This document shows positions 33,279 to 41,780 of a stretch of 64,000 bases of DNA, piece by piece (within the stretch, counting starts at the first letter, position 1; each line of letters starts with the position of its first letter). The notes under the pieces were generated by a model. It had not been told where the DNA came from, made no database searches, and saw only the letters and a program-made list of their open reading frames with translations. This stretch comes from Hamadaea flava. Its GTDB lineage: Bacteria > Actinomycetota > Actinomycetes > Mycobacteriales > Micromonosporaceae. The DNA lies in NCBI RefSeq assembly GCF_024172085.1, contig NZ_JAMZDZ010000001.1, positions 4,774,001 to 4,838,000 on the forward strand, read 5' to 3'. A program made the position numbers and the translations under genes.

Positions 33279-34847
33279 TCACTTCTTGGCTCGGCGAGCC
33301 GTCCCGAAGATGGAGCGGACGATGGCGGCCCCCGCCGCCGCGGCAGCGCCCTTGATCAAGTTCTGGGTCGTCCGGGACTTCAGCACCTGCTCCACCATGC
33401 CCGGCTCCTCCTTAGCCGACTTCGTCGCCTTGGCCGGCTTCGGCGCCTCAGCCTGTGGACCACCCTGTGGATAACTGCCTTCCTCAGGCGTGGTGACCTG
33501 TGGATTCAGCCGGGACAGCAGCAACTCGTACGCCGATTCCCGATCCACAGGTTCGGCGTACTTCGAGTAGAGCGGAGAGTTCTTCGTGCTCTCCTCCAGC
33601 AGGGTGGCCGGAGCCGCCGCCATCAACGACTGCGGCGCTCGGAGGCGGGTCCAGGCGACCGGCGTCGGGGCGCCTTTCTCCCCGAGCACGGTGACGATCG
33701 CCTCGCCGGTGCCGAGCTGGGTGAGCACTGCTTCCAGGTCGTACGCCGACTTGGGGAAGGTCGAGGCGGTCGCCTTGAGCGCCTTCGCGTCGTCCGGCGT
33801 GTACGCCCGCAGTGCGTGCTGTACCCGGTTGCCGAGCTGCGCCAGCACGTCGGGATGCACGTCCTTCGGGGTCTGGGTGACGAAGTAGACGCCCACGCCC
33901 TTGGACCGGATGAGCCGGACGGTCTGGGTGATCGACTCCAGGAACGCCTTGGACGCGTCCTTGAAGAGCAGGTGCGCCTCGTCGAAGAAGAAGCAGAGCT
34001 TGGGCTTGTCCGGGTCGCCCACCTCGGGCAGATCCTGGAACAGGTCGGCGAGCAGCCACATCAGGAAGGAGGAGAAGAGCGCGGGCTGCTGGACGACCCC
34101 GGGCAGCTCGAGGATGGACACCACGCCCTTGCCGTCCGGAGTGGTCCGGAGCAGGTCCGCGCTGGCGAACTCGGGCTCGCCGAAGAAGTCCTCCGCGCCC
34201 GCGTCCGAGAAGGCGATCAGCTCCCGCAGGAGGACGCCCGCGGTCTGCTTCGCCAGCCCACCCAGGCTCTTCAGCTCCTCCGCGCCCTCGTCGGAGCCGA
34301 GGAACTGGATCACCGACCGGAGATCCTTCAGATCCAGCAGGGGCAGACCTTTCTTGTCGGCGTAGTGGAAGACCAGGTTGAGCGAGGACGACTGGACGTC
34401 GGTCAGCCCGAGCACCTTGCTGAGCAGGATCGGCCCGAAGCTCGTCACCGTCGCCCGGATGGGCGTTCCCGCGCCCCGCCCGCCGAGCGTGAAGAACTCG
34501 GCCGGGTACGCCGTCGGCGTCCACTCCTGGCCCATCTCCCGCATCCGAGCGGTGATCTTGTCGTTGGTCTCGCCCGCGACCGCCATTCCGCTGACGTCGC
34601 CCTTGATGTCGGCCAGAAACACCGGTACGCCGGCCGCACTCAGCTGTTCAGCCATGACCTGAAGCGTCTTCGTCTTGCCGGTGCCCGTCGCCCCGGCGAC
34701 CAGACCATGCCGGTTCAGCAGGGCCAGCGGTACGCGAATCGGGGCGGACGCGTCCACGGAGCCGTCCACCACGAGCGCGCCGAGGTCCAACGCCGGGCCG
34801 TCGAAGGCGTACCCGGATCTGACTGCCGCCACCTGCTCAGCGTTCAC
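33279..34847 (-). CDS. HerA-like helicase/ATPase (DUF853)
   Basis: 522 residues from the GTG behind GGAAGGGGGC. Walker A GATGTGKT lies at 52-59, Walker B FFFDEAHLLF near 295, and an arginine-rich segment (SITQTVRLIRSKGVGVYFVTQTPKDVH) near 315-340. This is the DUF853 bacterial HerA group, hexameric ATPases implicated in DNA translocation or end processing. The C-terminus has a linker and a glycine/alanine-rich tail. It is inserted between murJ and the pseudokinase gene, on the opposite strand. DnaA-box-like sites occur inside its 3' part. Cellular role unknown. Confidence 0.88.
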   Translation of the reverse strand: MNAEQVAAVRSGYAFDGPALDLGALVVDGSVDASAPIRVPLALLNRHGLVAGATGTGKTKTLQVMAEQLSAAGVPVFLADIKGDVSGMAVAGETNDKITARMREMGQEWTPTAYPAEFFTLGGRGAGTPIRATVTSFGPILLSKVLGLTDVQSSSLNLVFHYADKKGLPLLDLKDLRSVIQFLGSDEGAEELKSLGGLAKQTAGVLLRELIAFSDAGAEDFFGEPEFASADLLRTTPDGKGVVSILELPGVVQQPALFSSFLMWLLADLFQDLPEVGDPDKPKLCFFFDEAHLLFKDASKAFLESITQTVRLIRSKGVGVYFVTQTPKDVHPDVLAQLGNRVQHALRAYTPDDAKALKATASTFPKSAYDLEAVLTQLGTGEAIVTVLGEKGAPTPVAWTRLRAPQSLMAAAPATLLEESTKNSPLYSKYAEPVDRESAYELLLSRLNPQVTTPEEGSYPQGGPQAEAPKPAKATKSAKEEPGMVEQVLKSRTTQNLIKGAAAAAGAAIVRSIFGTARRAKK

Positions 34848-35069
34848 GCTGCCCCCTTCCATCCGGCTTCATCCAAGTTTTCCGGATCTAGGGGCTTTGT
34901 AGGTCCAAATACGACATCTTCGGCTTGATCCACCCGCCGGAGGACCGCAAGGTGTCGCGAGTTTGTTTCAGACCGGTAAGGTCGCACCCAGTGTGCGCCG
35001 AGAGCGCTTAGGCTACGAGATGAGCGAGACCGCCAGTCCGCAGATGGCCCAGCACCGAGGGAGGACGGG

Positions 35070-36659
35070 GTGACCCAGGTCGACGAAGGTCAGCCGGTGG
35101 CGGAGCGGGAACGCCGCCCAGCAGACCAGCCGCCTGCGGAAGCCACGCCGGGGAGCGCTGGCGCGAGCCGCCAGGAGTTCGGTCAGGCGGAAGCGGATGC
35201 CGACGCCGACTCGGACAGTCCGCCCGCCGTCGTGCGGGCGGCCGCCGTAGGCGAGGTCCTGGCCGAGCGCTACCGCCTCGAAGAGCACATCAACAACGAC
35301 GCCGCGGGCCGGCAAGTCTGGCGTGGCGTCGACATCATGCTGCTGCGCCCGATCGCGGTCGTGCTGCGCGCGCCGGGCGGCGACGCCGCTCAGGAGATGC
35401 TGGCGGCCGCCGTGACGGCGAGCCGGGTCGTGCATCCGAACCTCATCGGCGTCTACGACGCGATCGACGAGGTCGACCGGGCCTACGTCGTCCGGGAGTG
35501 GATCGAGGGCGTCTCGCTGCGGCAGATGGTCGAGGCCGACGGCGCGCTCGACGCCGATCGCGCGATCGGCATCAGCCACGCTGTCGCCGACGCCGCGTCG
35601 GCGTTGCACGCCAGCGGCATGGCGCACGGCAACATCCACCCCGGCACGGTGCTCATGGCCGACGACGGCCGAGTGGTGCTGACCGACGCCCGCGCCGGTT
35701 CGGCCACCAACGACGGCGACGTCCGGGCCATCGGCGGCCTGCTCTACTACGCGCTGACCGAGCAGTGGCCGCAGAAGGAGGCGGGGCCGACCGCCCTGCC
35801 GGACGCGGTCCGCGACGAATACGGCGTCCTGGCCGCTCCTCGTCAGGTGCGCGCGGGGATTCCGACGCACATCGACGACCTGGTCTACGACCTGCTCGAT
35901 CCGAAGGTGACGCTCCCGAGCGCCGATGTGCTGGCCGCCGAGCTCGGCCGGCTCGACGTCGGCCCCGAGGAGCGCGGCTACGGCCCGCTGCGGTTCAGCG
36001 ATTCGCTGCCCGAGCCGCCCCGGCAGGCGCCCCGCAAACTCATGTACGGCGTCGCCGCGGCGGTCGTGCTGGCCGTCGTCGGGCTGACCCTGAGCGCCAA
36101 GGCGCTGACCAGCAAGGACGAGCCTGGCAGTGGTGGCCCGACGACGAGCGCCGGTCCCTCCTCCGCCGCCACGCCGGTGGTGGACCCGGTGGTCTACACC
36201 CTGACCGGATCGCAGATCGGCCTGTTCGACCCCTACGGCGGCAAGGACGAGACCGCCGGGCTCGGCAACGCGGTCGACGGCAAGAAGAGCACCGGCTGGA
36301 AGACCGACCACTACAACCAGAACTTCGGCCCCGGCGGGATCAAGCCCGGCATGGGGCTGGTCATCGACCTCGGCGCGGCCAAGGCGGTCGCCGACGTCAC
36401 CGTCGTGCTGTCCGACAACGGCGCCTCCGTGAAGCTGCTCGGCGGCAACACGGTCCCCGACCAGGGCGCGCTGACCTCGTTCACGCAGATCGGCGGGGCG
36501 CTCGACGAGTTCAACGGCACCAACATGGTGTTCAGCACCGAGGACGCCGCCCAGGTCCGCTACCTCGTGCTGTGGATCAGCGGGATCCCCCGCGACCCGG
36601 AAGACGGCTCCAACCGGTACCAGATCGGCGTTCAGGAGATCACGGTCCGGGTGAAGTGA
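35070..36659 (+). CDS. MviN-partner pseudokinase with extracellular discoidin-like domain
   Basis: 529 residues. After a ~60-residue acidic N-terminus comes a Ser/Thr-kinase-like fold (~65-310) whose catalytic residues are lost: the VAIK lysine is Val98, HRD reads HGN (186-188), the catalytic-loop Asn is Thr193 and DFG reads DAR (206-208). One transmembrane helix (MYGVAAAVVLAVVGLTLS, ~328-345) follows, then an extracellular domain (~370-529) with discoidin-like segments AVDGKKSTGWKTD and GLVIDLGAAKAVADVTVVLSDN. In M. tuberculosis the equivalent domain is fused to MviN and binds the FHA protein FhaA after phosphorylation. It is the first gene of the sigma-factor operon. Confidence 0.88.
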   Translation: MTQVDEGQPVAERERRPADQPPAEATPGSAGASRQEFGQAEADADADSDSPPAVVRAAAVGEVLAERYRLEEHINNDAAGRQVWRGVDIMLLRPIAVVLRAPGGDAAQEMLAAAVTASRVVHPNLIGVYDAIDEVDRAYVVREWIEGVSLRQMVEADGALDADRAIGISHAVADAASALHASGMAHGNIHPGTVLMADDGRVVLTDARAGSATNDGDVRAIGGLLYYALTEQWPQKEAGPTALPDAVRDEYGVLAAPRQVRAGIPTHIDDLVYDLLDPKVTLPSADVLAAELGRLDVGPEERGYGPLRFSDSLPEPPRQAPRKLMYGVAAAVVLAVVGLTLSAKALTSKDEPGSGGPTTSAGPSSAATPVVDPVVYTLTGSQIGLFDPYGGKDETAGLGNAVDGKKSTGWKTDHYNQNFGPGGIKPGMGLVIDLGAAKAVADVTVVLSDNGASVKLLGGNTVPDQGALTSFTQIGGALDEFNGTNMVFSTEDAAQVRYLVLWISGIPRDPEDGSNRYQIGVQEITVRVK

Positions 36660-37291
36660 TGCTTCCGCTGTCGGACGAGGATCTGCTGGCCGCGCACGTC
36701 GCCGGAGATCGCGAGGCTTTCGCCGAACTCGTCCGGCGGCACCGGGACCGGCTGTGGGCCGTCGCCGTGCGTACGCTGCACGACCGGGAGGAAGCCGCCG
36801 ACGCGCTCCAGGACGCGCTGCTCAAGGCGTACCGGTCGGCCGACGGCTATCGAGGCGAGGCGGCGGTGACCACCTGGCTGCACCGCATCGTCGTGAACTC
36901 GTGCCTCGACCGAGTACGCCGCCGGCAGGCCCGGCCGACCGTCCCGTTGCCCGGCGAGTCGACGGAGGACGAGGGCCGACGCCGCCCCGAGCCCGCCTCC
37001 CCGGTGATCGACCACGACACCCACCTCGTCGTACGCCAGGCGCTGGCCCAGCTCCCCGAGGAGCAGCGAGCCGCCCTGATCCTGGTCGACGTCCAGGGGT
37101 ATCCGGTCGCGGAAGTCGCCACGATCTTGGGCGTCGCCGAAGGTACCGTGAAGAGCCGCTGCTCACGTGGCAGAGCCCGGCTCGCGACGATGCTGAGTGA
37201 CCTACGTAACGGCGGGAACCCACCTGGTCACGGCGACGTCTCAGGCATATCACGGGCAGGGCTAGATCAGGCGGGAGGTCGGTCGGCATGA
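36659..37291 (+). CDS. sigM: ECF RNA polymerase sigma factor, SigM-like
   Basis: 210 residues from the ATG that overlaps the stop of the pseudokinase gene (ATGA). Region 2 is DREAFAELVRRHRDRLWAVAVRTLHDREEAADALQDALLKAYRSADGYRGEAAVTTWLHRIVVNSCLDRVRRR. Region 4 is LAQLPEEQRAALILVDVQGYPVAEVATILGVAEGTVKSRCSRGRARL. The gene order sigma, anti-sigma, trxB, trxA matches the SigM locus of mycobacteria and streptomycetes. It likely directs an envelope or redox stress regulon. Its stop overlaps the anti-sigma start. Confidence 0.93.
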   Translation: MLPLSDEDLLAAHVAGDREAFAELVRRHRDRLWAVAVRTLHDREEAADALQDALLKAYRSADGYRGEAAVTTWLHRIVVNSCLDRVRRRQARPTVPLPGESTEDEGRRRPEPASPVIDHDTHLVVRQALAQLPEEQRAALILVDVQGYPVAEVATILGVAEGTVKSRCSRGRARLATMLSDLRNGGNPPGHGDVSGISRAGLDQAGGRSA

Positions 37292-38169
37292 GCCCCATCA
37301 ACCAGCCCGACCTCGATCTGCTCGCCGATTACGTCGGCGGGGCGCTCGACGGCACCCCGGAGGCCGACCAGGTCAGCGAGCGGATCCGGACCGATATCAC
37401 GTGGGCCGCCGCGCACGCCGACCTCGTCGCCGCCACCGATGACGTCCAGGGTCGGCTACGCGCGCTCGGCGGCGAGTCGGAGATGATGCCGGACGACGTC
37501 TGGGGCCGGTTGGAGGCGACGCTGCTGGCCGAGCCGCCGATCGGGGCACCTGATCCGAACGGCCCGACCCGGCCGGTCGACAACCGTCCGGCGGACAACC
37601 GCCCGGCCGGGCGGGCGGCCTCTCGCCGCCGCCGCTGGGCGCCGGTGCTGGTCGGCCTCGTCATCCTCGCCGCGTTGGGGATCGGCATCTCGGCCTTGCG
37701 GCCGCTGACCGACGCGGCCACCGACAGTGGCGGCAGCGCCAACGCCCCCATGTCCGCACCGGATGCTGAAGCCGCGTCCGCCGCCCGGTTCGCCACCGGC
37801 CGCGACTATTCCGAGACCACGTTGGTGCTGGCGACCGACTTCGGCAACGCCAACACGCTGCGGGCGAGCGAGACCAGCCCGGAGAAGTCGGCGTCGGGCG
37901 CGCCCGACCCGTTCTCCTCCTTCGCGTCGCCGGTGCCGGACGCGCTGTCCCGGCTGCTCACCGAGGCCGACCTGAGCCGCTGCCTGACCTGGGTCACCCA
38001 GCAGGTGCCCGGCACGGTGGTCGGCGTCGACTACGCCCGGTACGCCGGCTCCCCCGCGCTGATCGTGGTGACGCGTACCGCCGACGACGCTCGCTGGGTG
38101 GCGGTGGCCGGACCGGACTGCGGCGTGGGGAACAATGCTGACCTCGTGGTGAGCAAGCGCGTCGGGTGA
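37288..38169 (+). CDS. Membrane anti-sigma factor for the SigM-like sigma
   Basis: 293 residues: a cytoplasmic N-terminal domain (~1-110, [25 protein letters not shown]...), one transmembrane helix ([21 protein letters not shown], ~114-134) and an extracytoplasmic C-terminus of ~150 residues. The ATG overlaps the sigM stop by four bases. Position and topology support an anti-sigma role; the sequence itself is poorly conserved, as is usual for this group. Signal release by proteolysis or redox change is inference. Confidence 0.85.
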   Translation: MSPINQPDLDLLADYVGGALDGTPEADQVSERIRTDITWAAAHADLVAATDDVQGRLRALGGESEMMPDDVWGRLEATLLAEPPIGAPDPNGPTRPVDNRPADNRPAGRAASRRRRWAPVLVGLVILAALGIGISALRPLTDAATDSGGSANAPMSAPDAEAASAARFATGRDYSETTLVLATDFGNANTLRASETSPEKSASGAPDPFSSFASPVPDALSRLLTEADLSRCLTWVTQQVPGTVVGVDYARYAGSPALIVVTRTADDARWVAVAGPDCGVGNNADLVVSKRVG

Positions 38170-38272
38170 CCTCGCGCACGCCTGCGCGGCCCGGGAATTC
38201 CACATCCGTACGATGGCGTTTCTAGGGTCGGTGACGCGGTCCGTCCCCATGGCAGATGCCCGAGGAGCAACT

Positions 38273-39202
38273 GTGAGCGACGTCAGGAACTTGATCATCA
38301 TCGGATCTGGTCCCGCCGGATACACGGCGGCGATCTATGCCGCGCGGGCCAACCTGAATCCGCTCGTGATCGAGGGTTTCGAATCCGGCGGGGCGCTCAT
38401 GACCACGACCGAGGTCGAGAACTTCCCCGGCTTCCCGGACGGGATCATGGGCCCCGAGCTGATGGACCAGATGCGCAAGCAGGCCGAGCGCTTCGGCGCC
38501 GAGTTCCTGACCGACAACGCTTCCCGCGTCGACCTGAGCGGTGACGTGAAGAAGGTCTGGGTCGGCGAGACGGAGTACACCGCTCGCGCGGTCATTCTCA
38601 GCACCGGCTCGGCCTGGCGGCCGCTGGGCGTACCGGGGGAGCAGGAGTTCCTGGGCCACGGCGTGTCGTCCTGCGCGACCTGTGACGGCTTCTTCTTCCG
38701 CGACCACCACATCGTGGTCGTGGGCGGCGGCGACTCCGCGATGGAGGAGGCGACCTTCCTGACGAAGTTCGCCGAGACCGTGACGATCGTCCACCGTCGC
38801 GACGAGTTCCGCGCCAGCAAGATCATGGCCGAGCGCGCCCTGGCCAACCCGAAGATCAAGGTCGCCTGGAACTCCGCGATCGACGAGATCTTCGGTTCCG
38901 ACGGCAAGGTCACCGGCGTCACGCTGCACGACACCGTCACCGGCGAGCAGCGCAAGCTCGACGTGACCGGCGTCTTCGTGGCGATCGGCCACGACCCCCG
39001 CAGCGAGCTGTTCCGGGGCCAGGTGGAGCTGGACGACGACGGCTACGTCGTCACCCAGGGCCAATCGACCTACACGAACCTGCCCGGCGTCTTCGCCGCC
39101 GGCGACCTGGTAGACCACACCTACCGCCAGGCCATCACCGCGGCCGGCTCCGGCTGCGCCGCCGCGCTCGACGCCGAGCGCTGGCTGGCCCACCTCCACT
39201 GA
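38273..39202 (+). CDS. trxB: Thioredoxin reductase
   Basis: 309 residues from the GTG after CGAGGAG. The FAD-binding motif is [22 protein letters not shown], the redox-active CATC lies near 133-136, and the NADPH motif is [16 protein letters not shown]. The final FAD motif is [24 protein letters not shown]. It reduces thioredoxin with NADPH. The gene follows the anti-sigma gene by ~100 bp and precedes trxA by 27 bp. This is the classical actinobacterial sigM-trxB-trxA group. Confidence 0.97.
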   Translation: MSDVRNLIIIGSGPAGYTAAIYAARANLNPLVIEGFESGGALMTTTEVENFPGFPDGIMGPELMDQMRKQAERFGAEFLTDNASRVDLSGDVKKVWVGETEYTARAVILSTGSAWRPLGVPGEQEFLGHGVSSCATCDGFFFRDHHIVVVGGGDSAMEEATFLTKFAETVTIVHRRDEFRASKIMAERALANPKIKVAWNSAIDEIFGSDGKVTGVTLHDTVTGEQRKLDVTGVFVAIGHDPRSELFRGQVELDDDGYVVTQGQSTYTNLPGVFAAGDLVDHTYRQAITAAGSGCAAALDAERWLAHLH

Positions 39203-39229
39203 TCAGCGCCAACCGCAAAGGAGACCCCC

Positions 39230-39550
39230 ATGGGTGCCAAGGTCGTCACCGACGACACTTTCGTCAGCGATGTGCTCCAGTCCGACAAGCCGGTCCTGGT
39301 GGACTTCTGGGCCGAGTGGTGCCAGCCGTGCCGCAAGGTGTCGCCGGTGCTGGAGGAGATCGCCAACGAGATGGGCGACCGGGTACGCATCGTGAAGGTC
39401 AACATCGACGAGAACCCGGAGACCACCCGTGCGTACCGGGTGATGTCGGTTCCGACGCTGACCATCTTCAAGGGCGGCCAGCCGGTGCAGTCCGTGGCGG
39501 GCGCCAAGCCCAAGGGCGACCTGGTCCGGCTCATCGAGTCGGCTCTCTAG
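39230..39550 (+). CDS. trxA: Thioredoxin with WCQPC active site
   Basis: 106 residues. The active site reads W30-C31-Q32-P33-C34 in place of the common WCGPC. The rest follows thioredoxin: LVDFWAEWCQPCRKVSPVLEEIANEM, VNIDENPETTRAYRVMSVPTLTIFKGGQPVQSVAGAKPK. AGGAG precedes the ATG. It is the partner of trxB. The Gly-to-Gln change between the cysteines could alter redox potential or specificity. A strong terminator follows. Confidence 0.96.
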   Translation: MGAKVVTDDTFVSDVLQSDKPVLVDFWAEWCQPCRKVSPVLEEIANEMGDRVRIVKVNIDENPETTRAYRVMSVPTLTIFKGGQPVQSVAGAKPKGDLVRLIESAL

Positions 39551-39565
39551 TCCCGCAGCCGGCCC

Positions 39566-39601
39566 CTTCGGCCCCGTCGGCCTTCGCTGACGGGGCCGAA
39601 G
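39566..39601 (+). terminator. Terminator after trxA
   Basis: A perfect 13-bp stem (CTTCGGCCCCGTC 39566-39578; GACGGGGCCGAAG 39589-39601) with a 10-base loop and a short GCCGTTTCG tail lies 16 bp after the trxA stop. It separates the sigM-trx unit from cwlM. Confidence 0.75.
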
Positions 39602-39750
39602 CCGTTTCGTGTGCCGTTTTCGGCGACGCGCACGGTACGCTCCCGTGGGCTTTCTCCTCGCACATCCGGCAAGCCGGACACGCCGCCGCTGGTTAGGCCG
39701 GCCGTGGTGCGGGGGATGGGTCCGGGGAAGGTTTCGGCAGGAGGTGGTTC

Positions 39751-40902
39751 GTGCGTCCGATCCGGCGGGGCGACCAGGGCGCGGCTGTGCTCGAGATCCG
39801 CGGCATCCTCGCGGGCATGAGCCTGGCCGTGGACAAGCCCGATGACGCTGCCCAGTTCACCGATGACATGGAACGCGGTGTGCGGGCTTTCCAGCAGAGC
39901 CGCGGACTGTCGGTCGACGGCGAAGTGGGCGACGAGACGTGGAGAGCGCTGCTCGCCGCGCAGTGGCATCTGGGCGCCCGGACCCTCTACCACGCCGTGC
40001 CCGACGCGATCACCGGCGACGACGTACGCCAACTGCAGGAACGCCTGCTCGAGATGGGCTACGACGTCGGCCGGGCCGACGGGGTCTACGGACCGCGTAC
40101 GGCGCGAGCGGTGGCGCAGTTCCAACGAGAGGTCGGTTTGACGCCGGACGGGGCCTGTGGCCCGCAGACGCTGCACGCGCTGCGCCGGCTCGGCCGCAAG
40201 GTCGTCGGCGGCGCTCCGTTGCGGCTCCGGGAGGAGCAGGTCTTCCAGGCGTACGGCCCGGTGCTGGTCGGCCGGCAGATCGTCATCGACCCCGGGCACG
40301 GCAGCGCCGACGATCCCGGCGTCACCGTCCCGGAGGGGCCGCTGCGCTGGTCCGAGGCCGATCTCGCGTACGACCTGGCCGCCCGGCTGGAGGGCCGGCT
40401 GGCCGCTTGCGGCATGCGCGTGCATCTGACGCGCGGGCCCAATCCGCCCGCGGAGGTCTCCAGCCTGCAGCGGGCGCAGCTCGCCAACGACCTCGGCGCG
40501 GACCTGTTGATCTCCATTCACCTCGACGGGCACAAGAACCCGGAGGCTGATGGGGTCGCCGCGTTCCACTACGGCACCGACAACGGCGTCACCTCGACGA
40601 TGGGGGAGCGGCTGGCCGGGCTGGTGCTCCGCGAGATCGTGGCCCGGACCGGACTGCGCAACTGCCAGGTGCACGCCAAGAGCTGGGACGTCCTCAAGCT
40701 CACCCGGATGCCCGCCGTACGCGTGGACATCGGCTACCTGACCTCACCGTCGGACCGGGAGCGCCTGACCGATCCCCGATTCCGCGATCGGGTCGTCGAG
40801 GCGATCGTCGCGGCCGTGCAGCGGATGTACTACCCCGTCGACGCCGACGTGCTCACCGGCTCGATCGACGTCAGCGCGCTACGAGCCGAGCTGGCCCGAT
40901 AG
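39751..40902 (+). CDS. cwlM: CwlM-like N-acetylmuramoyl-L-alanine amidase homologue
   Basis: 383 residues without a signal peptide. Two peptidoglycan-binding-1 modules (~5-75 and ~90-150) precede an amidase-3 fold (~170-360). The zinc-site residues are visible in DPGHGSADDPG, SEADLAYDLAARL and LISIHLDGHKNP. The C-terminal catalytic glutamate position is Asp326 (VDIGYLTSP). In mycobacteria CwlM is cytoplasmic, binds murein precursors and activates MurA instead of acting as hydrolase; the absent signal peptide and Asp326 fit that regulatory role. It converges with a GNAT gene, overlapping its end by 24 bp. GTG start. Confidence 0.92.
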   Translation: MRPIRRGDQGAAVLEIRGILAGMSLAVDKPDDAAQFTDDMERGVRAFQQSRGLSVDGEVGDETWRALLAAQWHLGARTLYHAVPDAITGDDVRQLQERLLEMGYDVGRADGVYGPRTARAVAQFQREVGLTPDGACGPQTLHALRRLGRKVVGGAPLRLREEQVFQAYGPVLVGRQIVIDPGHGSADDPGVTVPEGPLRWSEADLAYDLAARLEGRLAACGMRVHLTRGPNPPAEVSSLQRAQLANDLGADLLISIHLDGHKNPEADGVAAFHYGTDNGVTSTMGERLAGLVLREIVARTGLRNCQVHAKSWDVLKLTRMPAVRVDIGYLTSPSDRERLTDPRFRDRVVEAIVAAVQRMYYPVDADVLTGSIDVSALRAELAR

Positions 40903-41556
40903 CGACCGCGTCGCGGGGCGTACCGGGCGCAGCAGGCCCTCGGGGGACATCGAGCCGAGGAGCTTCTCCAGGGCGTACTCGACGTCGGACTTCCACGAGA
41001 GCGCTGTTCTCAGTTCCATCCGCAGGCGGGGGAAGCGTGGGTGCGGGCGGACGGTCTTGAAGCCGACCGCCGTGAAGAAGTCGGCCGGGGTCACGCAGCC
41101 CACCGGGCCCAGCTCGGAGTCGAGCTCGCCGAACTTGGCGTCGCCGAACGCCTCGATCGCCTTGATCCCGCGCTTCATCAGGTCGCGGGCCATCGCCTGG
41201 ACGAGCATGCGCCCCAGCCCGCCCCCGGCGAACGGCGCGACCACGTTTGCCGTCATGAACAGGGCGGCGTCGGGGGATACCGGCGAGGTCGGGAAGGCGT
41301 GGCTGCGCGGCACGTAAGCCGGCGGCGCGTACATGACGAAGCCGGCCGGCATCCCGTCGACGTAGACGATCTTGCCGCAGGAGCCCCATTCGAGGAGCGT
41401 CTGCGAGATCCAGGCTTCCTTCTCCAGCCCCGGATCACCGTTGGCGCAGGCGCGCTCGGCCGAGACGGGATCCAGCTCCCAATACACGCAGCCCCGGCAA
41501 CTGCGGGGCAGGTCTTCCAGGGTGTCCAGGGTCAGATTGACCACGCGTCGCGACAT
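40879..41556 (-). CDS. GNAT-family N-acetyltransferase
   Basis: 225 residues from the ATG giving MSRRVVNLTLDTLEDLPRSCRGC. A CxxC pair (Cys20, Cys23) precedes the GNAT fold, whose acetyl-CoA-binding region is VVAPFAGGGLGRMLVQAMARDLMKRGIKAIEAFGD. In mycobacteria an acetyltransferase-like gene (Rv3916c) also lies near cwlM and parB, so the placement is old. The substrate is unknown. The two genes converge with a 24-bp overlap. The CxxC may bind metal. Confidence 0.85.
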   Translation of the reverse strand: MSRRVVNLTLDTLEDLPRSCRGCVYWELDPVSAERACANGDPGLEKEAWISQTLLEWGSCGKIVYVDGMPAGFVMYAPPAYVPRSHAFPTSPVSPDAALFMTANVVAPFAGGGLGRMLVQAMARDLMKRGIKAIEAFGDAKFGELDSELGPVGCVTPADFFTAVGFKTVRPHPRFPRLRMELRTALSWKSDVEYALEKLLGSMSPEGLLRPVRPATRSLSGQLGS

Positions 41557-41780
41557 GGCGTGCCCGCTCTGGGTAGTGATGCTGGAATTTGCCGACCCCC
41601 CGACCTTACGCGCCGTAACTACCCTTGGCGAGGAGATCCGGACACGATCCGCCGTTCGCGTCCATCTACCGGGACGAAGAGCCACCTTCGGCGAACTGGC
41701 CGCGACCCGGGTGCCCACGCGCCGTTACTATCGAAGCTTGTATGCGCGCCTCGCCAGGGGCGCTGGGAGGCGAGGCTGGC

